This document shows, piece after piece, positions 36,377-45,867 of a DNA stretch of 64,000 nt. Location of the stretch: the NCBI GenBank assembly GCA_016715425.1, contig JADKAC010000005.1:1-64000 (forward strand). Direction: 5' to 3'. This stretch comes from Bacteroidota bacterium (GTDB lineage: Bacteria > Bacteroidota > Bacteroidia > Chitinophagales > BACL12). Positions within the stretch are counted from its first letter, which is position 1. Each line of letters begins with the position of its first letter. Position numbers and translations under genes: made by a program. The notes under the pieces are model-generated. The model saw only the letters and a program-made list of their open reading frames with translations, did no database searches and was not told the origin of the DNA.

Positions 36377-37731
36377 AAATCATGATTTTAAAATCCAGTG
36401 CAAGGCTCATGTTTTCGATATATAACAAATCGTATTTTAATCGCTCCACCATTTGATCCACATTACTTGCATAACCAAATTTTACCATTCCCCAGGAAGT
36501 TAATCCGGGTTTTACTTTTTATTTGATCTATATAAAATTTGCGTTCAGGCCTTGGTCCTACCAAACTCATTTCTCCTTTTAAAATATTATAGAATTGCGG
36601 TAGTTCATCAAAACGCCACTTGCGCATAATGCGACCCCATGTAGTAATACGTTCATCATTTTCACTGGATAATGCAGGGCCTTTTTCTTCTGCACCTACA
36701 TACATACTTCTGAATTTATAAATGAGAAATACTTTTCCGTTTTTACCAATTCTTTCCTGCGAATATATGAGTGGTCCTTTGGAAGAGAGCCGCACTTTAA
36801 TAGCGATAAAAACATACAATGGCCATAGCAATAAAAAAACAATACACGACGAAACGATGTCTATTCCTCTTTTAATAAATCTCTGCCATCCGGGCATCAG
36901 ATCCGGATAAATTTCTATTAATACAGCACCTAAAACATTGCTCATTTTTACAGAGCCCGCCATGATATCGTACATGTCGGGAATAATTTTTACTACCACA
37001 TCATTTTGTGATGATACAATATTCATGATATGATTTAACTGATGATGATCGTAACTTTCAATAGCGATTATTACTTCATCCACATTGCGTTCATTCAGTA
37101 TTTCTTCTAACTGCTGAATCTTGCCAAGCTTAGGAATAAAATTGATTAATTCTGAATCAGATTCTCCATTCATATCTACAAATCCCTGAAAAGAATAACC
37201 TAATGATTTTTTATAATGTGTAATTTCTTTATACAAATTCACTGCACGTTGATTGCCACCAATTATTATTGTATTGTATGCAATTATTCCTCTTTGCAAT
37301 TGACCTTTTGCAATCGTAAGAATAATTACTCTGGAAATAGTAGTAAGTAAAAACTGTCCGCCTAACAATAAGAAAAAAGTGGGATAGTAATCTCTGTAAT
37401 CAGAAATATAATCATCCAATAAAAACAAAAAGAAAATAATGAGCACACCCAAAAAGGTTACTATAAATGTTTTATAAATTTCTGCTAATCTGCTCTTGCG
37501 ATAAATGTCTGTATAGAATCCTGATATAAAATATACTACTATCCAGATGAGAGGAATTCCCAGTGCTCCGTAATAAAATTTAGAATCATTTAATACATGT
37601 GCATTTATATTGAATGGATAATCTTCAATCACAAATTTGCGATACAGAAATAATCCTGACCACACCATAAATGCCATCACATAATCGAAAACGATATAAG
37701 TGATGATGCCTATTTTTTTTCTGAAACGCAT
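36336..37731 (-). CDS. Polyprenyl glycosylphosphotransferase (WcaJ-like), frameshifted
   Basis: Membrane enzyme that starts polysaccharide assembly by moving a sugar phosphate to the lipid carrier. Four or five N-terminal spans and a CoA-binding-like domain (about 150-260) precede the C-terminal bacterial sugar transferase domain with K-R-G-I-D-I-V-S-S and S-L-V-G-P-R-P-E-R. As written the frame ends at 36463 with an unrelated tail; removing one T from the run 36516-36520 gives Q-I-K-V-K-P-G-L-T-S-W-G-M-V-K-F-G-Y-A and a natural end M-Q-G-K-G-K with stop at 36336-36338 (464 aa). Starts 6 bp after the lipoprotein gene at 37738. Confidence 0.88.
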
Positions 37732-37737
37732 GTGTTG

Positions 37738-38607
37738 TTAAAATGCGACCAATTTTACATTGTCAATATAAATTTCACCACGGCTTAATGTAGAAGGTTT
37801 TGAGGCTCTGATTTCTATGCTATAAGTTTCAGCTTGCAATAGGTTTACTTGACTACCCAGATTGATATATACTTTATTCCAGTTTTCTTTAGCAGATACT
37901 GTAATTACATAACTGCCGATTGGTACACCACCTGAATAATTGCCGGTAACCCAAACTTCAAATTCCATATTGTTGCGGTAGTCTAATTCCAGATATAATA
38001 ATTGTCCGACGGCAGGAAACAACATTGGCGAAGTACCAATGCGCAAAGAAGTAGTTGAATTTTCTAAAACAGCAACTCCACTGCGCAAGCCTTCAAAGAC
38101 TAATGCACTATCTGTAGTTATCAATAAAGAAGTATCGCTTCCAGGTAATTCAGAAAATGCATTACCTGCTTCAAAACGTTCGAGCAAAATAAATTCTAAA
38201 TCTGTATAATAAGCAGTGGTGGGTTTTACAGTATCTGTTTGATATGGAATTAATTCTGTTGGATAAGAATAACCGGAATAGAAAGGATAGATAGCGCCGG
38301 TTCCTGAAACGCCATTAATTTTTATGCCGGGAAAAAATACGATTGTATGAAAGCCCGTATCCAAAATAGGAATGGCAGCAGGAATTCTAAACACGCCCAA
38401 TTGCACACCATCCACATACACCCATGCATCTGTAATATTTTCCGAAGGATATCCTTGTGTTGTCAGATCTGATGTGAGTGTAAATGTATCTATGTAGATA
38501 AATGCGGGTTGCAATTCATCGCCACCAAATACTTTACAACTTTGATGTGGTAACAGGCTTAGCATTATTAAAATGCAACCGAAAATAAATTGAATTTTTG
38601 TTTTCAA
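37738..38607 (-). CDS. Lipoprotein of unknown function, coupled to the polysaccharide genes
   Basis: 289 aa with a lipobox H-Q-S-C at about residue 24. The body is beta-rich, with a PEGA-like first part (D-A-W-V-Y-V-D-G-V-Q-L-G-V-F) and a second part resembling a carbohydrate-binding jelly roll (L-Y-L-E-L-D-Y-R-N-N-M-E-F-E-V-W). Its start overlaps the end of the Gfo/Idh gene by 4 bp and its stop is 6 bp before the transferase, which argues for a role in the same surface polysaccharide or envelope task. No named family is certain. Confidence 0.72.
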   Translation of the reverse strand: MKTKIQFIFGCILIMLSLLPHQSCKVFGGDELQPAFIYIDTFTLTSDLTTQGYPSENITDAWVYVDGVQLGVFRIPAAIPILDTGFHTIVFFPGIKINGVSGTGAIYPFYSGYSYPTELIPYQTDTVKPTTAYYTDLEFILLERFEAGNAFSELPGSDTSLLITTDSALVFEGLRSGVAVLENSTTSLRIGTSPMLFPAVGQLLYLELDYRNNMEFEVWVTGNYSGGVPIGSYVITVSAKENWNKVYINLGSQVNLLQAETYSIEIRASKPSTLSRGEIYIDNVKLVAF

Positions 38608-39584
38608 TGAATTGCGTTTTTATCAATTTTTTGCAAAATAAGATGTGCTACATGCAATGCATTATAACCATCACTAATTGTTACCGGCGTTTCTGTATCC
38701 TGTGCAATTGCTTGTGCAAATGTTTCCAATTCCATCTTTATAGAATTTACAGCATGCACTTCGGGTTGAAACATCTTAATGGTCTTCTTTTCAAATTTTT
38801 CTCCGGTATTCACTTCAATAGTTAACGCATCCTCATCTGCATTTACATCAGAGAATGATAATACTTCTGTCTTTTTTTCTGCAAAATCAAAAGTGATATA
38901 TGCATCTCTTTGAAAAATACGCATCTTACGCATCACCTTCATTGAAATTCTGCTGGCAGTTAAATTGGCAACACATCCATTATCAAATTCAATTCGTGCA
39001 TTCGCAATATCGGGTGAATTGCTAATAACAGAAACACCACTTGCATGAATGCGACGCACTGTAGATTTTACCATACTCAACACCAAATCAATATCGTGAA
39101 TCATTAAATCCAATACTACAGAAACATCGGTTCCTCTCGGATTAAAATTTGCCAATCTGTGTGCTTCAATAAACATGGGATTAATCTGCATATCCTGTAA
39201 AGCAAGAAATGCAGGATTAAATCTTTCCACATGACCAACCTGTGCTTTTACGTTTGCTTCTTTCACCAATGCAATCATTTCTTTTGCTTCTTCCACAGTA
39301 TTGGCAAGTGGCTTTTCAATAAAAATATGTTTAGTTTTTTTTAATGCTTTACGGGCGCATTCATAATGAGAAAGCGTTGGAGTTACAATGTCAACTGCAT
39401 CCACCGCATCCATCAACTCCTGCATATCTTTATAATAAGGCACTTCAAGATTTTCAGAAACCTTTTTAGCAATCTCCAAATCGGAATCATGAAATCCTAC
39501 CAATTCAAATGCAGGAATTTCTTTTAATAGCTTAATATGAATTTTGCCGAGATGTCCGGCACCCAATACACCAATTTTAATCAT
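38604..39584 (-). CDS. Gfo/Idh/MocA-family NAD(P)-dependent oxidoreductase
   Basis: 326 aa. N-terminal Rossmann fold with G-A-G-H-L-G-K-I-H and the E-K-P-L-A motif near residue 95; the C-terminal alpha/beta domain has H-D-I-D-L-V-L. Such enzymes act on nucleotide sugars and other sugars; here it stands first in an operon with a lipoprotein and a WcaJ-like transferase, so a sugar-nucleotide substrate is likely. The start ATG is the only good one and the divergent lnt gene begins 121 bp away. Confidence 0.88.
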   Translation of the reverse strand: MIKIGVLGAGHLGKIHIKLLKEIPAFELVGFHDSDLEIAKKVSENLEVPYYKDMQELMDAVDAVDIVTPTLSHYECARKALKKTKHIFIEKPLANTVEEAKEMIALVKEANVKAQVGHVERFNPAFLALQDMQINPMFIEAHRLANFNPRGTDVSVVLDLMIHDIDLVLSMVKSTVRRIHASGVSVISNSPDIANARIEFDNGCVANLTASRISMKVMRKMRIFQRDAYITFDFAEKKTEVLSFSDVNADEDALTIEVNTGEKFEKKTIKMFQPEVHAVNSIKMELETFAQAIAQDTETPVTISDGYNALHVAHLILQKIDKNAIH

Positions 39585-39705
39585 GTTATGGCAAATTTAA
39601 CAGCAACATCCATCTTTGCAGGAATAGAAAACATAAATAATCTTAATACCGCTGTTTTTATTACAATTACAAGCGCAATCTAAAGTTTATAACTTCACCG
39701 CCTGA

Positions 39706-41391
39706 ATGAGAAACAGAATTTTTTTAACTGCATTTTTTTTATTGCCCTTGCTCAGCGCATTGTTACTGTGGCTTGCATGGCCTCCTTTATCAGGTACATT
39801 GTTAGTGTTTATTGGTTTTGTTCCTTTGTTGTTTGCTGAAGAACTTATTGAAAATAATTATTCAAAAAATACACATTCAAAATCATGGTTAGCAATTTTT
39901 ATTGGCTTGCTAGCATGGAATGGATTCACTACATGGTGGGTAGCAAACACTTACAGTGGCAATCATGAAATTGGAAGTTTAATTGCCGGCATATTTGCAA
40001 GTTTCGCAAATGCCGCTTTAATGACTTTGCCTTTTATGGGTTATCGTTATACTAAAAAAAGATTAGGTCGTCATTTAGGATTAATTGCATTCGCAGCCTA
40101 TTGGATGGTGTTTGAATATGTGCATTTGCGTTGGGAATTTACATGGCCATGGTTGAATCTCGGAAATGTGTTTGCATTAAATCATACTTGGATTCAATGG
40201 TATGAATATACTGGCACTTTTGGCGGAACATTATGGGTGTTGCTCACCAATTTAATTGTGTATGCCCAACTGCGAAAAATGATTTTTAAAAAACAGGAAT
40301 TCGATAAATTCAATTTCAAAAATAAATATCTGCCTTTTGTTATGGTTGTGCTGATAATTATTGTTCCGATAATTATTTCTAAAGTAATGTATGCACATCA
40401 GAAAGATATTGGCTTACCTGTAAATGTAACTGCCCTGCAACCAAATCTAAATCCTTATACCGAAAAATTTACATTGCCTTTTGATGTGCAATTGCAAAAA
40501 ATGATTCGCTTATCATCCGAAGGTGTAACTGATTCTACAGATTATTTAATATGGCCGGAAACTGCAATACCACATCCCATTTATATTGATGAAATGGAAC
40601 GTTCACAGCCTTTAAAATTAATACGCACATTCACTGATAGTTTTCCAAATCTCACTGCAATAATTGGAGTAAATGGTTATGAAAAATATAGAAAGGCTGA
40701 AGAGGCAACAGTTACTTCCCGTGAATTAATAAATCCAAAATTTAACGATACCATTTGGATAGATGCTTATAATACAGCAATACAACTGGATTCAAGTAAT
40801 AGAGTAGAAGTGTATAATAAATCCAAACTTGTTCCGGGTGTAGAGCGCATGCCTTATCCGGGTGCATTACATTTTTTAGAATTTTTAGCAATGGATTTGG
40901 GTGGTATTTCCGGAACACTTGCTATACAAAAAGATCGAGAAGTTTTTTTTAATAAAGATTCAATTGGTGTAGCAACTGCTATTTGTTATGAAAGTGTATT
41001 TGGTGAATATGTTAGTAGATATATTAATAATGGTGCAAATATAATTTTCATCATTACCAATGATGGATGGTGGGGAAATACAGCGGGACATAAGCAACAT
41101 TATTTGTATGCAAAGTTGCGAGCTATTGAAAATAGAAAGTCTATTGCCCGTTCTGCAAATACCGGAACATCTTGTTTCATAAATCAACGTGGAGATATTT
41201 CGCAGGCAACGGAATGGGAAAAGGATGCAGTGATTAATCAAACAATTTACGCCAATGATATTATAACATTTTATGATCGCAATGGTGATTACATTGGTCG
41301 CACTGCTATTTGGGTTGCAGTATTTCTTTTCTTATTAAGTTTTGTAAGCAGCCGTACAGATAAATTTAAATTCAGAGTTAATAAATTATAA
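39706..41391 (+). CDS. lnt: Apolipoprotein N-acyltransferase
   Basis: Inner-membrane enzyme that adds the third acyl chain to lipoproteins. 561 aa with about six N-terminal spans, a periplasmic nitrilase domain and a final span. The catalytic triad is visible as E in W-P-E-T-A-I-P, K in Y-N-K-S-K-L-V-P-G and C in A-I-C-Y-E-S-V-F-G. Consistent with the many lipoproteins in this window. It is separated from the next gene by 1 bp. Confidence 0.94.
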   Translation: MRNRIFLTAFFLLPLLSALLLWLAWPPLSGTLLVFIGFVPLLFAEELIENNYSKNTHSKSWLAIFIGLLAWNGFTTWWVANTYSGNHEIGSLIAGIFASFANAALMTLPFMGYRYTKKRLGRHLGLIAFAAYWMVFEYVHLRWEFTWPWLNLGNVFALNHTWIQWYEYTGTFGGTLWVLLTNLIVYAQLRKMIFKKQEFDKFNFKNKYLPFVMVVLIIIVPIIISKVMYAHQKDIGLPVNVTALQPNLNPYTEKFTLPFDVQLQKMIRLSSEGVTDSTDYLIWPETAIPHPIYIDEMERSQPLKLIRTFTDSFPNLTAIIGVNGYEKYRKAEEATVTSRELINPKFNDTIWIDAYNTAIQLDSSNRVEVYNKSKLVPGVERMPYPGALHFLEFLAMDLGGISGTLAIQKDREVFFNKDSIGVATAICYESVFGEYVSRYINNGANIIFIITNDGWWGNTAGHKQHYLYAKLRAIENRKSIARSANTGTSCFINQRGDISQATEWEKDAVINQTIYANDIITFYDRNGDYIGRTAIWVAVFLFLLSFVSSRTDKFKFRVNKL

Positions 41392-41392
41392 C

Positions 41393-42184
41393 ATGCGTGA
41401 GAGTGAATTACAACAAATTTGTATGCAGGCTATTCCTGTTTTAAAACGCACAGGTAATTATATTGCAAAATCAAGAAAACATTTAAGGCAAAATCAAATT
41501 GCATTAAAAGGAGTGCGTGATATGGTGACGGAAATTGATAAAAATGCAGAGATACGTCTTGTAAAAAATTTGAAAAAAATATTACCCGAAGCCGGGTTTA
41601 TAACAGAAGAAAAAACCACTGATCAAATAAGCAAAACATATAATTGGGTGATTGATCCATTGGATGGAACCACCAATTTTGTGTTTGGAATTCCTATCAC
41701 CGCTGTAAGTGTTGCATTGATGAAAGGCAAAAAAATTCTGATTGGAATGGTGTACGAAATAAGTATGCGAGAGATGTTTTATACATGGCAAGGTGCGCCT
41801 TCTTTTTGTAATGGAGATATAATTCATGTATCCAAACAAAAAGATTTTTCAAAAGCATTAGTTGCTACCGGATTCCCTTATACAAGAATCAAACGCATTC
41901 CTGGTATAACCAAATCAATTGCTTACTTTTTGGAGCATTGTCAGGATATCCGTCGCTTTGGATCTGCCGCAACAGATTTATGTTATGTTGCCTGCGGAAG
42001 GTTTGAAATTTATTATGAAGGATATTTACAACAATGGGATATCGCAGCCGGAATATTAATCGTAAAAAATGCAGGAGGTGTTGTTAAAAATTTTGAAGGC
42101 AAAGAAGATTATTCAGAAAATAAAATAGTGGCTTGTAATCCATATCTCTTGAAGAATGCGCTGAATGGAATTTTTCTTAATTAA
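41393..42184 (+). CDS. Inositol monophosphatase family protein (SuhB-like)
   Basis: 263 aa. Metal-binding motifs: E-E in I-T-E-E-K-T-T, the signature D-P-L-D-G-T-T-N-F, and the C-terminal W-D-I-A-A-G-I-L-I. The T-T-N-F form favours inositol-phosphatase/SuhB-type activity over CysQ. Directly follows lnt, and its last 8 bp overlap the convergent pit gene. Confidence 0.9.
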   Translation: MRESELQQICMQAIPVLKRTGNYIAKSRKHLRQNQIALKGVRDMVTEIDKNAEIRLVKNLKKILPEAGFITEEKTTDQISKTYNWVIDPLDGTTNFVFGIPITAVSVALMKGKKILIGMVYEISMREMFYTWQGAPSFCNGDIIHVSKQKDFSKALVATGFPYTRIKRIPGITKSIAYFLEHCQDIRRFGSAATDLCYVACGRFEIYYEGYLQQWDIAAGILIVKNAGGVVKNFEGKEDYSENKIVACNPYLLKNALNGIFLN

Positions 42185-43187
42185 TAAAACTACTTATTCC
42201 CCAATATAATAATCCACTTACAATGGATGTCGCCGGAATAGTAAACACCCAAGCACCTGCAATTTTATAAACCACATTCCAGTGAACTGCAGAAAAACGA
42301 CGTGAAGCACCCACACCCATAATAGCACCTGCAATTGTATGTGTTGTACTTGCCGGAATTCCCAATCCTGCTGTAGCAAATAAGGTAACTGCGCCGGCAG
42401 TTTCAGCACAGAAGCCACCCATAGGATTTAATGAAGTAAGATTGCTACCCATGGTTCTTACTACTTTCCATCCACCGATTAATGTTCCAAGTGAAATGAT
42501 TGTATAGCATAAATAGAAAACCCACATTGGCGGATCTTCTATATTCGCTTGACCTGTGGATGCAAGTAATAAAATAATTACACCTGCGGTTTTTTGTGCA
42601 TCATTTCCACCATGGCCTAAGCTGAAAGCGGCAGAAGAAGTAAGTTGTAACACTCTGAACAACCCATCTACCCGATGTGGTTTTGCTCTGCGGAATACCC
42701 AATACGTAATTACTTGTAAGGTATAGCCAATCACCATACCTATGATAGGAGCAAGAAATATAAATAGGATAATAAAACCTAAACCTTTTTGATCATCAGC
42801 AAACCAAATCAATGCATCTCCACCGGATTTTGCAAGTGCCGGTCCGATAAGTCCACCGATTAATGCATGCGATACACTAATAGGTAATCCGAAACTAGTA
42901 CAGATATATACCCATAAGATAGCGCCGGTAAGCGAACAGAAAATAAAGTAATTGTCTCCATCAATTATTGATTTATCAATTACACCTTTGCTCATTGTGC
43001 TTGCTATTTCCTGACCGAATAGCCATATAGCAGCAAAGTTGAAAAAGGCTGCCCAAATAACAGCTTTACCCGGACTTAAAACACGAGTTGCAACAATAGT
43101 AGAAATTGAATTGGCAGCATCGTTCATGCCATTTAAAAAATCGTACAATAAAGCAATACCGATTGTAATTAAAATGATTGGTGCCAT
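42177..43187 (-). CDS. pit: Low-affinity inorganic phosphate transporter (Pit family)
   Basis: 336 aa, ten predicted spans, with the two signature repeats G-M-N-D-A-A-N-S-I-S and G-H-G-G-N-D-A-Q-K. It imports metal-phosphate by cation symport. It is coupled to the DUF47 gene (4-bp gap), the usual pair. It lies back to back with the Pst operon. Confidence 0.93.
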   Translation of the reverse strand: MAPIILITIGIALLYDFLNGMNDAANSISTIVATRVLSPGKAVIWAAFFNFAAIWLFGQEIASTMSKGVIDKSIIDGDNYFIFCSLTGAILWVYICTSFGLPISVSHALIGGLIGPALAKSGGDALIWFADDQKGLGFIILFIFLAPIIGMVIGYTLQVITYWVFRRAKPHRVDGLFRVLQLTSSAAFSLGHGGNDAQKTAGVIILLLASTGQANIEDPPMWVFYLCYTIISLGTLIGGWKVVRTMGSNLTSLNPMGGFCAETAGAVTLFATAGLGIPASTTHTIAGAIMGVGASRRFSAVHWNVVYKIAGAWVFTIPATSIVSGLLYWGISSFIN

Positions 43188-43191
43188 TAGC

Positions 43192-43839
43192 TCAAGTAGT
43201 TTTTACTATAATTGATTCTATTACATTGGCGATATCTTCACACCGGTCGGCAGCACTTTCCATTTTAGCAATGATATCTTTTATCTTGATTATTTCGATA
43301 GGGTCTTTTTCATTTGCAAATAAATCCGCCAATGCCAATTCAAATATGGCATCACTTTGATTTTCTATATTATTTATATCTACAATTATTTTCCGAATGG
43401 TTTCCAGATCTCCAACATTTTGTAATTCGGTAATTGCACGCCTTACTTCTTCGGCCCCTTTGATAATCAACTCCGCCATTTTCACAATGGATGCAGGTAC
43501 TTTTTTGGGATTATATAAACGAAAACGCAGTGCGGCATCTTTTACATGATCGGCTACATCATCTATTGAACTGGATAGGTTATGAATATCTTCTCTATCA
43601 AACGGGGTAATAAAAACTGTATTCAAAGCATTCATTATCTCATGTGTTATTTCATCGCCAATATGCTCAGCATTTTCAATATTGCGAATTAGCTGTTCCC
43701 GTTTATCTTCATCGGTTTCTTTTACGGCCTGATATAACAAATCTGAAATAACACAAATGTTATCAGCAGCTTTACTAAACAGCGGAAAAAATATTTTGTC
43801 CTTCGGAGAAAAATAGCGTAAGATTTTATCAATATTCAT
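43192..43839 (-). CDS. DUF47 (PhoU-like) accessory protein of Pit
   Basis: 215 aa, all helical, PhoU-like superfamily: L-I-R-N-I-E-N-A-E-H-I-G-D-E, D-D-V-A-D-H-V-K-D-A and A-D-R-C-E-D-I-A-N-V. Proteins of this type adjoin Pit genes and are thought to control phosphate uptake through them. First gene of a minus-strand pair divergent from pstS. Confidence 0.9.
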   Translation of the reverse strand: MNIDKILRYFSPKDKIFFPLFSKAADNICVISDLLYQAVKETDEDKREQLIRNIENAEHIGDEITHEIMNALNTVFITPFDREDIHNLSSSIDDVADHVKDAALRFRLYNPKKVPASIVKMAELIIKGAEEVRRAITELQNVGDLETIRKIIVDINNIENQSDAIFELALADLFANEKDPIEIIKIKDIIAKMESAADRCEDIANVIESIIVKTT

Positions 43840-43970
43840 TTGGTGAGATTTTTATTATAACACTTTCAATTATGGGGTAAAAATATTGAATACAATTAGC
43901 AATTTACTTCCTATTAACCTAAATATGGTTTTTCATTTTAATATTTAAATAAATGCTAATGAAAGTTGCA

Positions 43971-43989
43971 GTTAACATTGGGTTAACAT
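43971..43989 (+). promoter_or_regulatory. Pho-box-like direct repeat upstream of pstS
   Basis: TTAACA at 43972-43977 and TTAACA at 43983-43988, separated by 5 bp, i.e. an 11-bp period. This equals the Bacillus PhoP box form TT(A/T/C)ACA-N5-TT(A/T/C)ACA and has the spacing of PhoB boxes. It is located 33 bp upstream of the pstS start, in the 180-bp gap to the divergent DUF47-pit pair, so it may act on both. Confidence 0.55.
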
Positions 43990-44020
43990 ACCAAAGGTAA
44001 TTTGGCGCTAAATTGTAAAA

Positions 44021-44965
44021 ATGTATAAATCAATAATTGTATTTGGACTTTCTCTTTTTTTATTAGCGGCATGTACCAACAAACAGAAATCAGATTCAAA
44101 TTTAAAGGGTAAGGTGAGAATTGATGGCTCCAGCACTGTGTTTCCCATTACAGAAGCTGTAGCAGAAGAATTTCGATTTGTTGAAAAAGATATTTTGGTT
44201 ACAGTAGGTGAAAGTGGAACAGGAGGGGGATTTAAAAAATTCTCTCGTGGTGAAATTGATATTATAGATGCTTCCCGAACTATAAAACCAGAGGAAGTAA
44301 AAGCCTGTAATGAGGCAGGAATTGAATATCTGGAGTTGGAAATTGCCTATGATGGCTTAGCAGTAATGATTAACCCTGAAAACAACTGGGTGGATTATTT
44401 AACCACAGAAGAATTAAAAAAAATTTGGGAACCGGAAGCGCAAGGTAATATAGTGAGGTGGAGCCAAATTAGAGCCGGTTGGCCGGACGAAGAAATACAT
44501 CTTTATGGGCCAGGCACTGCCTCAGGAACTTATGACTATTTTACTGAAGTAATTTGCGGTAAAGCAGGTGCAAGTCGGGGAGATTATACAGCAAGTGAAA
44601 ATGATAATGTATTAGTTCAAGGATTAGCAGGAGATAAAGGTGGACTAGCATATTTTGGAATAGCATACTATGAAGCAAATAAAGATAAATTAAAATTAGT
44701 ACCAATTAATAACGGAACAGGAGCTGTTCTTCCAAGTAAGGAAACAGTTTTAAATAAACAATATAGTCCACTGTCAAGGCCACTCTATATTTATGTAAAT
44801 AAGGAGGCACTTTCTCAACCGCATATAATAGCATTTCTAAATTTTTATATGGATAATGCTGGGGACTTAGCCAATGAAGTGGGTTACATAACTTTAGAAA
44901 AAAAATTGTATGAAAGTATGAAAGCCAAATTGAAAGAAGTGGATAAAACGGAAAGTGCGCATTAA
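44021..44965 (+). CDS. pstS: Phosphate-binding lipoprotein PstS
   Basis: 314 aa; lipobox L-A-A-C near residue 17. Phosphate-contacting loops are visible: D-G-S-S-T-V-F-P-I, E-S-G-T-G-G-G-F-K-K-F, D-A-S-R-T-I-K-P and G-P-G-T-A-S-G-T-Y-D-Y-F. Captures phosphate in the periplasm for the PstCAB transporter. First gene of pstSCAB-phoU. Confidence 0.94.
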   Translation: MYKSIIVFGLSLFLLAACTNKQKSDSNLKGKVRIDGSSTVFPITEAVAEEFRFVEKDILVTVGESGTGGGFKKFSRGEIDIIDASRTIKPEEVKACNEAGIEYLELEIAYDGLAVMINPENNWVDYLTTEELKKIWEPEAQGNIVRWSQIRAGWPDEEIHLYGPGTASGTYDYFTEVICGKAGASRGDYTASENDNVLVQGLAGDKGGLAYFGIAYYEANKDKLKLVPINNGTGAVLPSKETVLNKQYSPLSRPLYIYVNKEALSQPHIIAFLNFYMDNAGDLANEVGYITLEKKLYESMKAKLKEVDKTESAH

Positions 44966-44985
44966 TTAATATCCCATAATTTGCA

Positions 44986-45867
44986 ATGATTAACGTAAAG
45001 TCTGAGAAAATTATTGAGTGGTTATTGTTTTTATGTGGAGCAATAACAATTCTTACAACCTTAGGAATAATTTGGGTTCTTTTTTTTGAAACTTTTTTAT
45101 TTTTTAAGGAAGTTTCTTTTATTGAATTTTTTACCGGTAAGGAATGGACGCCTTTATTTGCAGATAAACAATTTGGAATTCTTCCATTAATTTCAGGTAC
45201 GCTTTTAACTTCCTCCATTGCAATATTTGTAGCCTTACCTATCGGATTAAGTATTGCTGTATATCTCAATGAATATGCTCACGGAAGTTTAAGAAAACTT
45301 GTAAAACCTGCCTTAGAAATATTAGCCGCAATTCCTACTGTAGTCTATGGTTTTTTTGCACTTACAGTTGTAACACCGTTACTTCAAAAAATTATTCACG
45401 GACTTTCAGGATTTAATGCGCTCAGTCCTGGAATAGTTATGGGAATTATGATTATTCCACTTATCTCTTCTTTGAGTGAAGACGCACTTTATGCAATTCC
45501 AAAATCTTTAAGAGAAGCAAGTTATGGGTTAGGTGCATCTCGTTTTCAAACATCATTTAAAGTTTTAATTCCGGCTGCATCTTCCGGCATAATGGTTTCA
45601 ATAATTCTTGCCATATCAAGAGCAATTGGTGAAACCATGATTGTTGCAGTAGCTGCCGGAATGGAACCTAGATTAACCTTTGATCCTACAGTTCCTATTG
45701 AAACTATTACTACTTATATTGTACAAGTATCCTTAGGTGATGTACCGCAAGGTTCATTGGAATTTAAAACAATATTTGCCGCCGGAATGACGCTGTTTGT
45801 TTTCACATTTATACTCAATACGTTTACTGCTTTAATTAGGCGCAAATTTTATCACAAGTATGAATAA
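44986..45867 (+). CDS. pstC: Phosphate ABC transporter permease PstC
   Basis: 293 aa, six predicted spans, with the EAA-type loop (L-R-E-A-S-Y-G-L-G-A-S-R). Pairs with PstA to form the channel. 20 bp behind pstS; overlaps pstA by 8 bp. Confidence 0.93.
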   Translation: MINVKSEKIIEWLLFLCGAITILTTLGIIWVLFFETFLFFKEVSFIEFFTGKEWTPLFADKQFGILPLISGTLLTSSIAIFVALPIGLSIAVYLNEYAHGSLRKLVKPALEILAAIPTVVYGFFALTVVTPLLQKIIHGLSGFNALSPGIVMGIMIIPLISSLSEDALYAIPKSLREASYGLGASRFQTSFKVLIPAASSGIMVSIILAISRAIGETMIVAVAAGMEPRLTFDPTVPIETITTYIVQVSLGDVPQGSLEFKTIFAAGMTLFVFTFILNTFTALIRRKFYHKYE

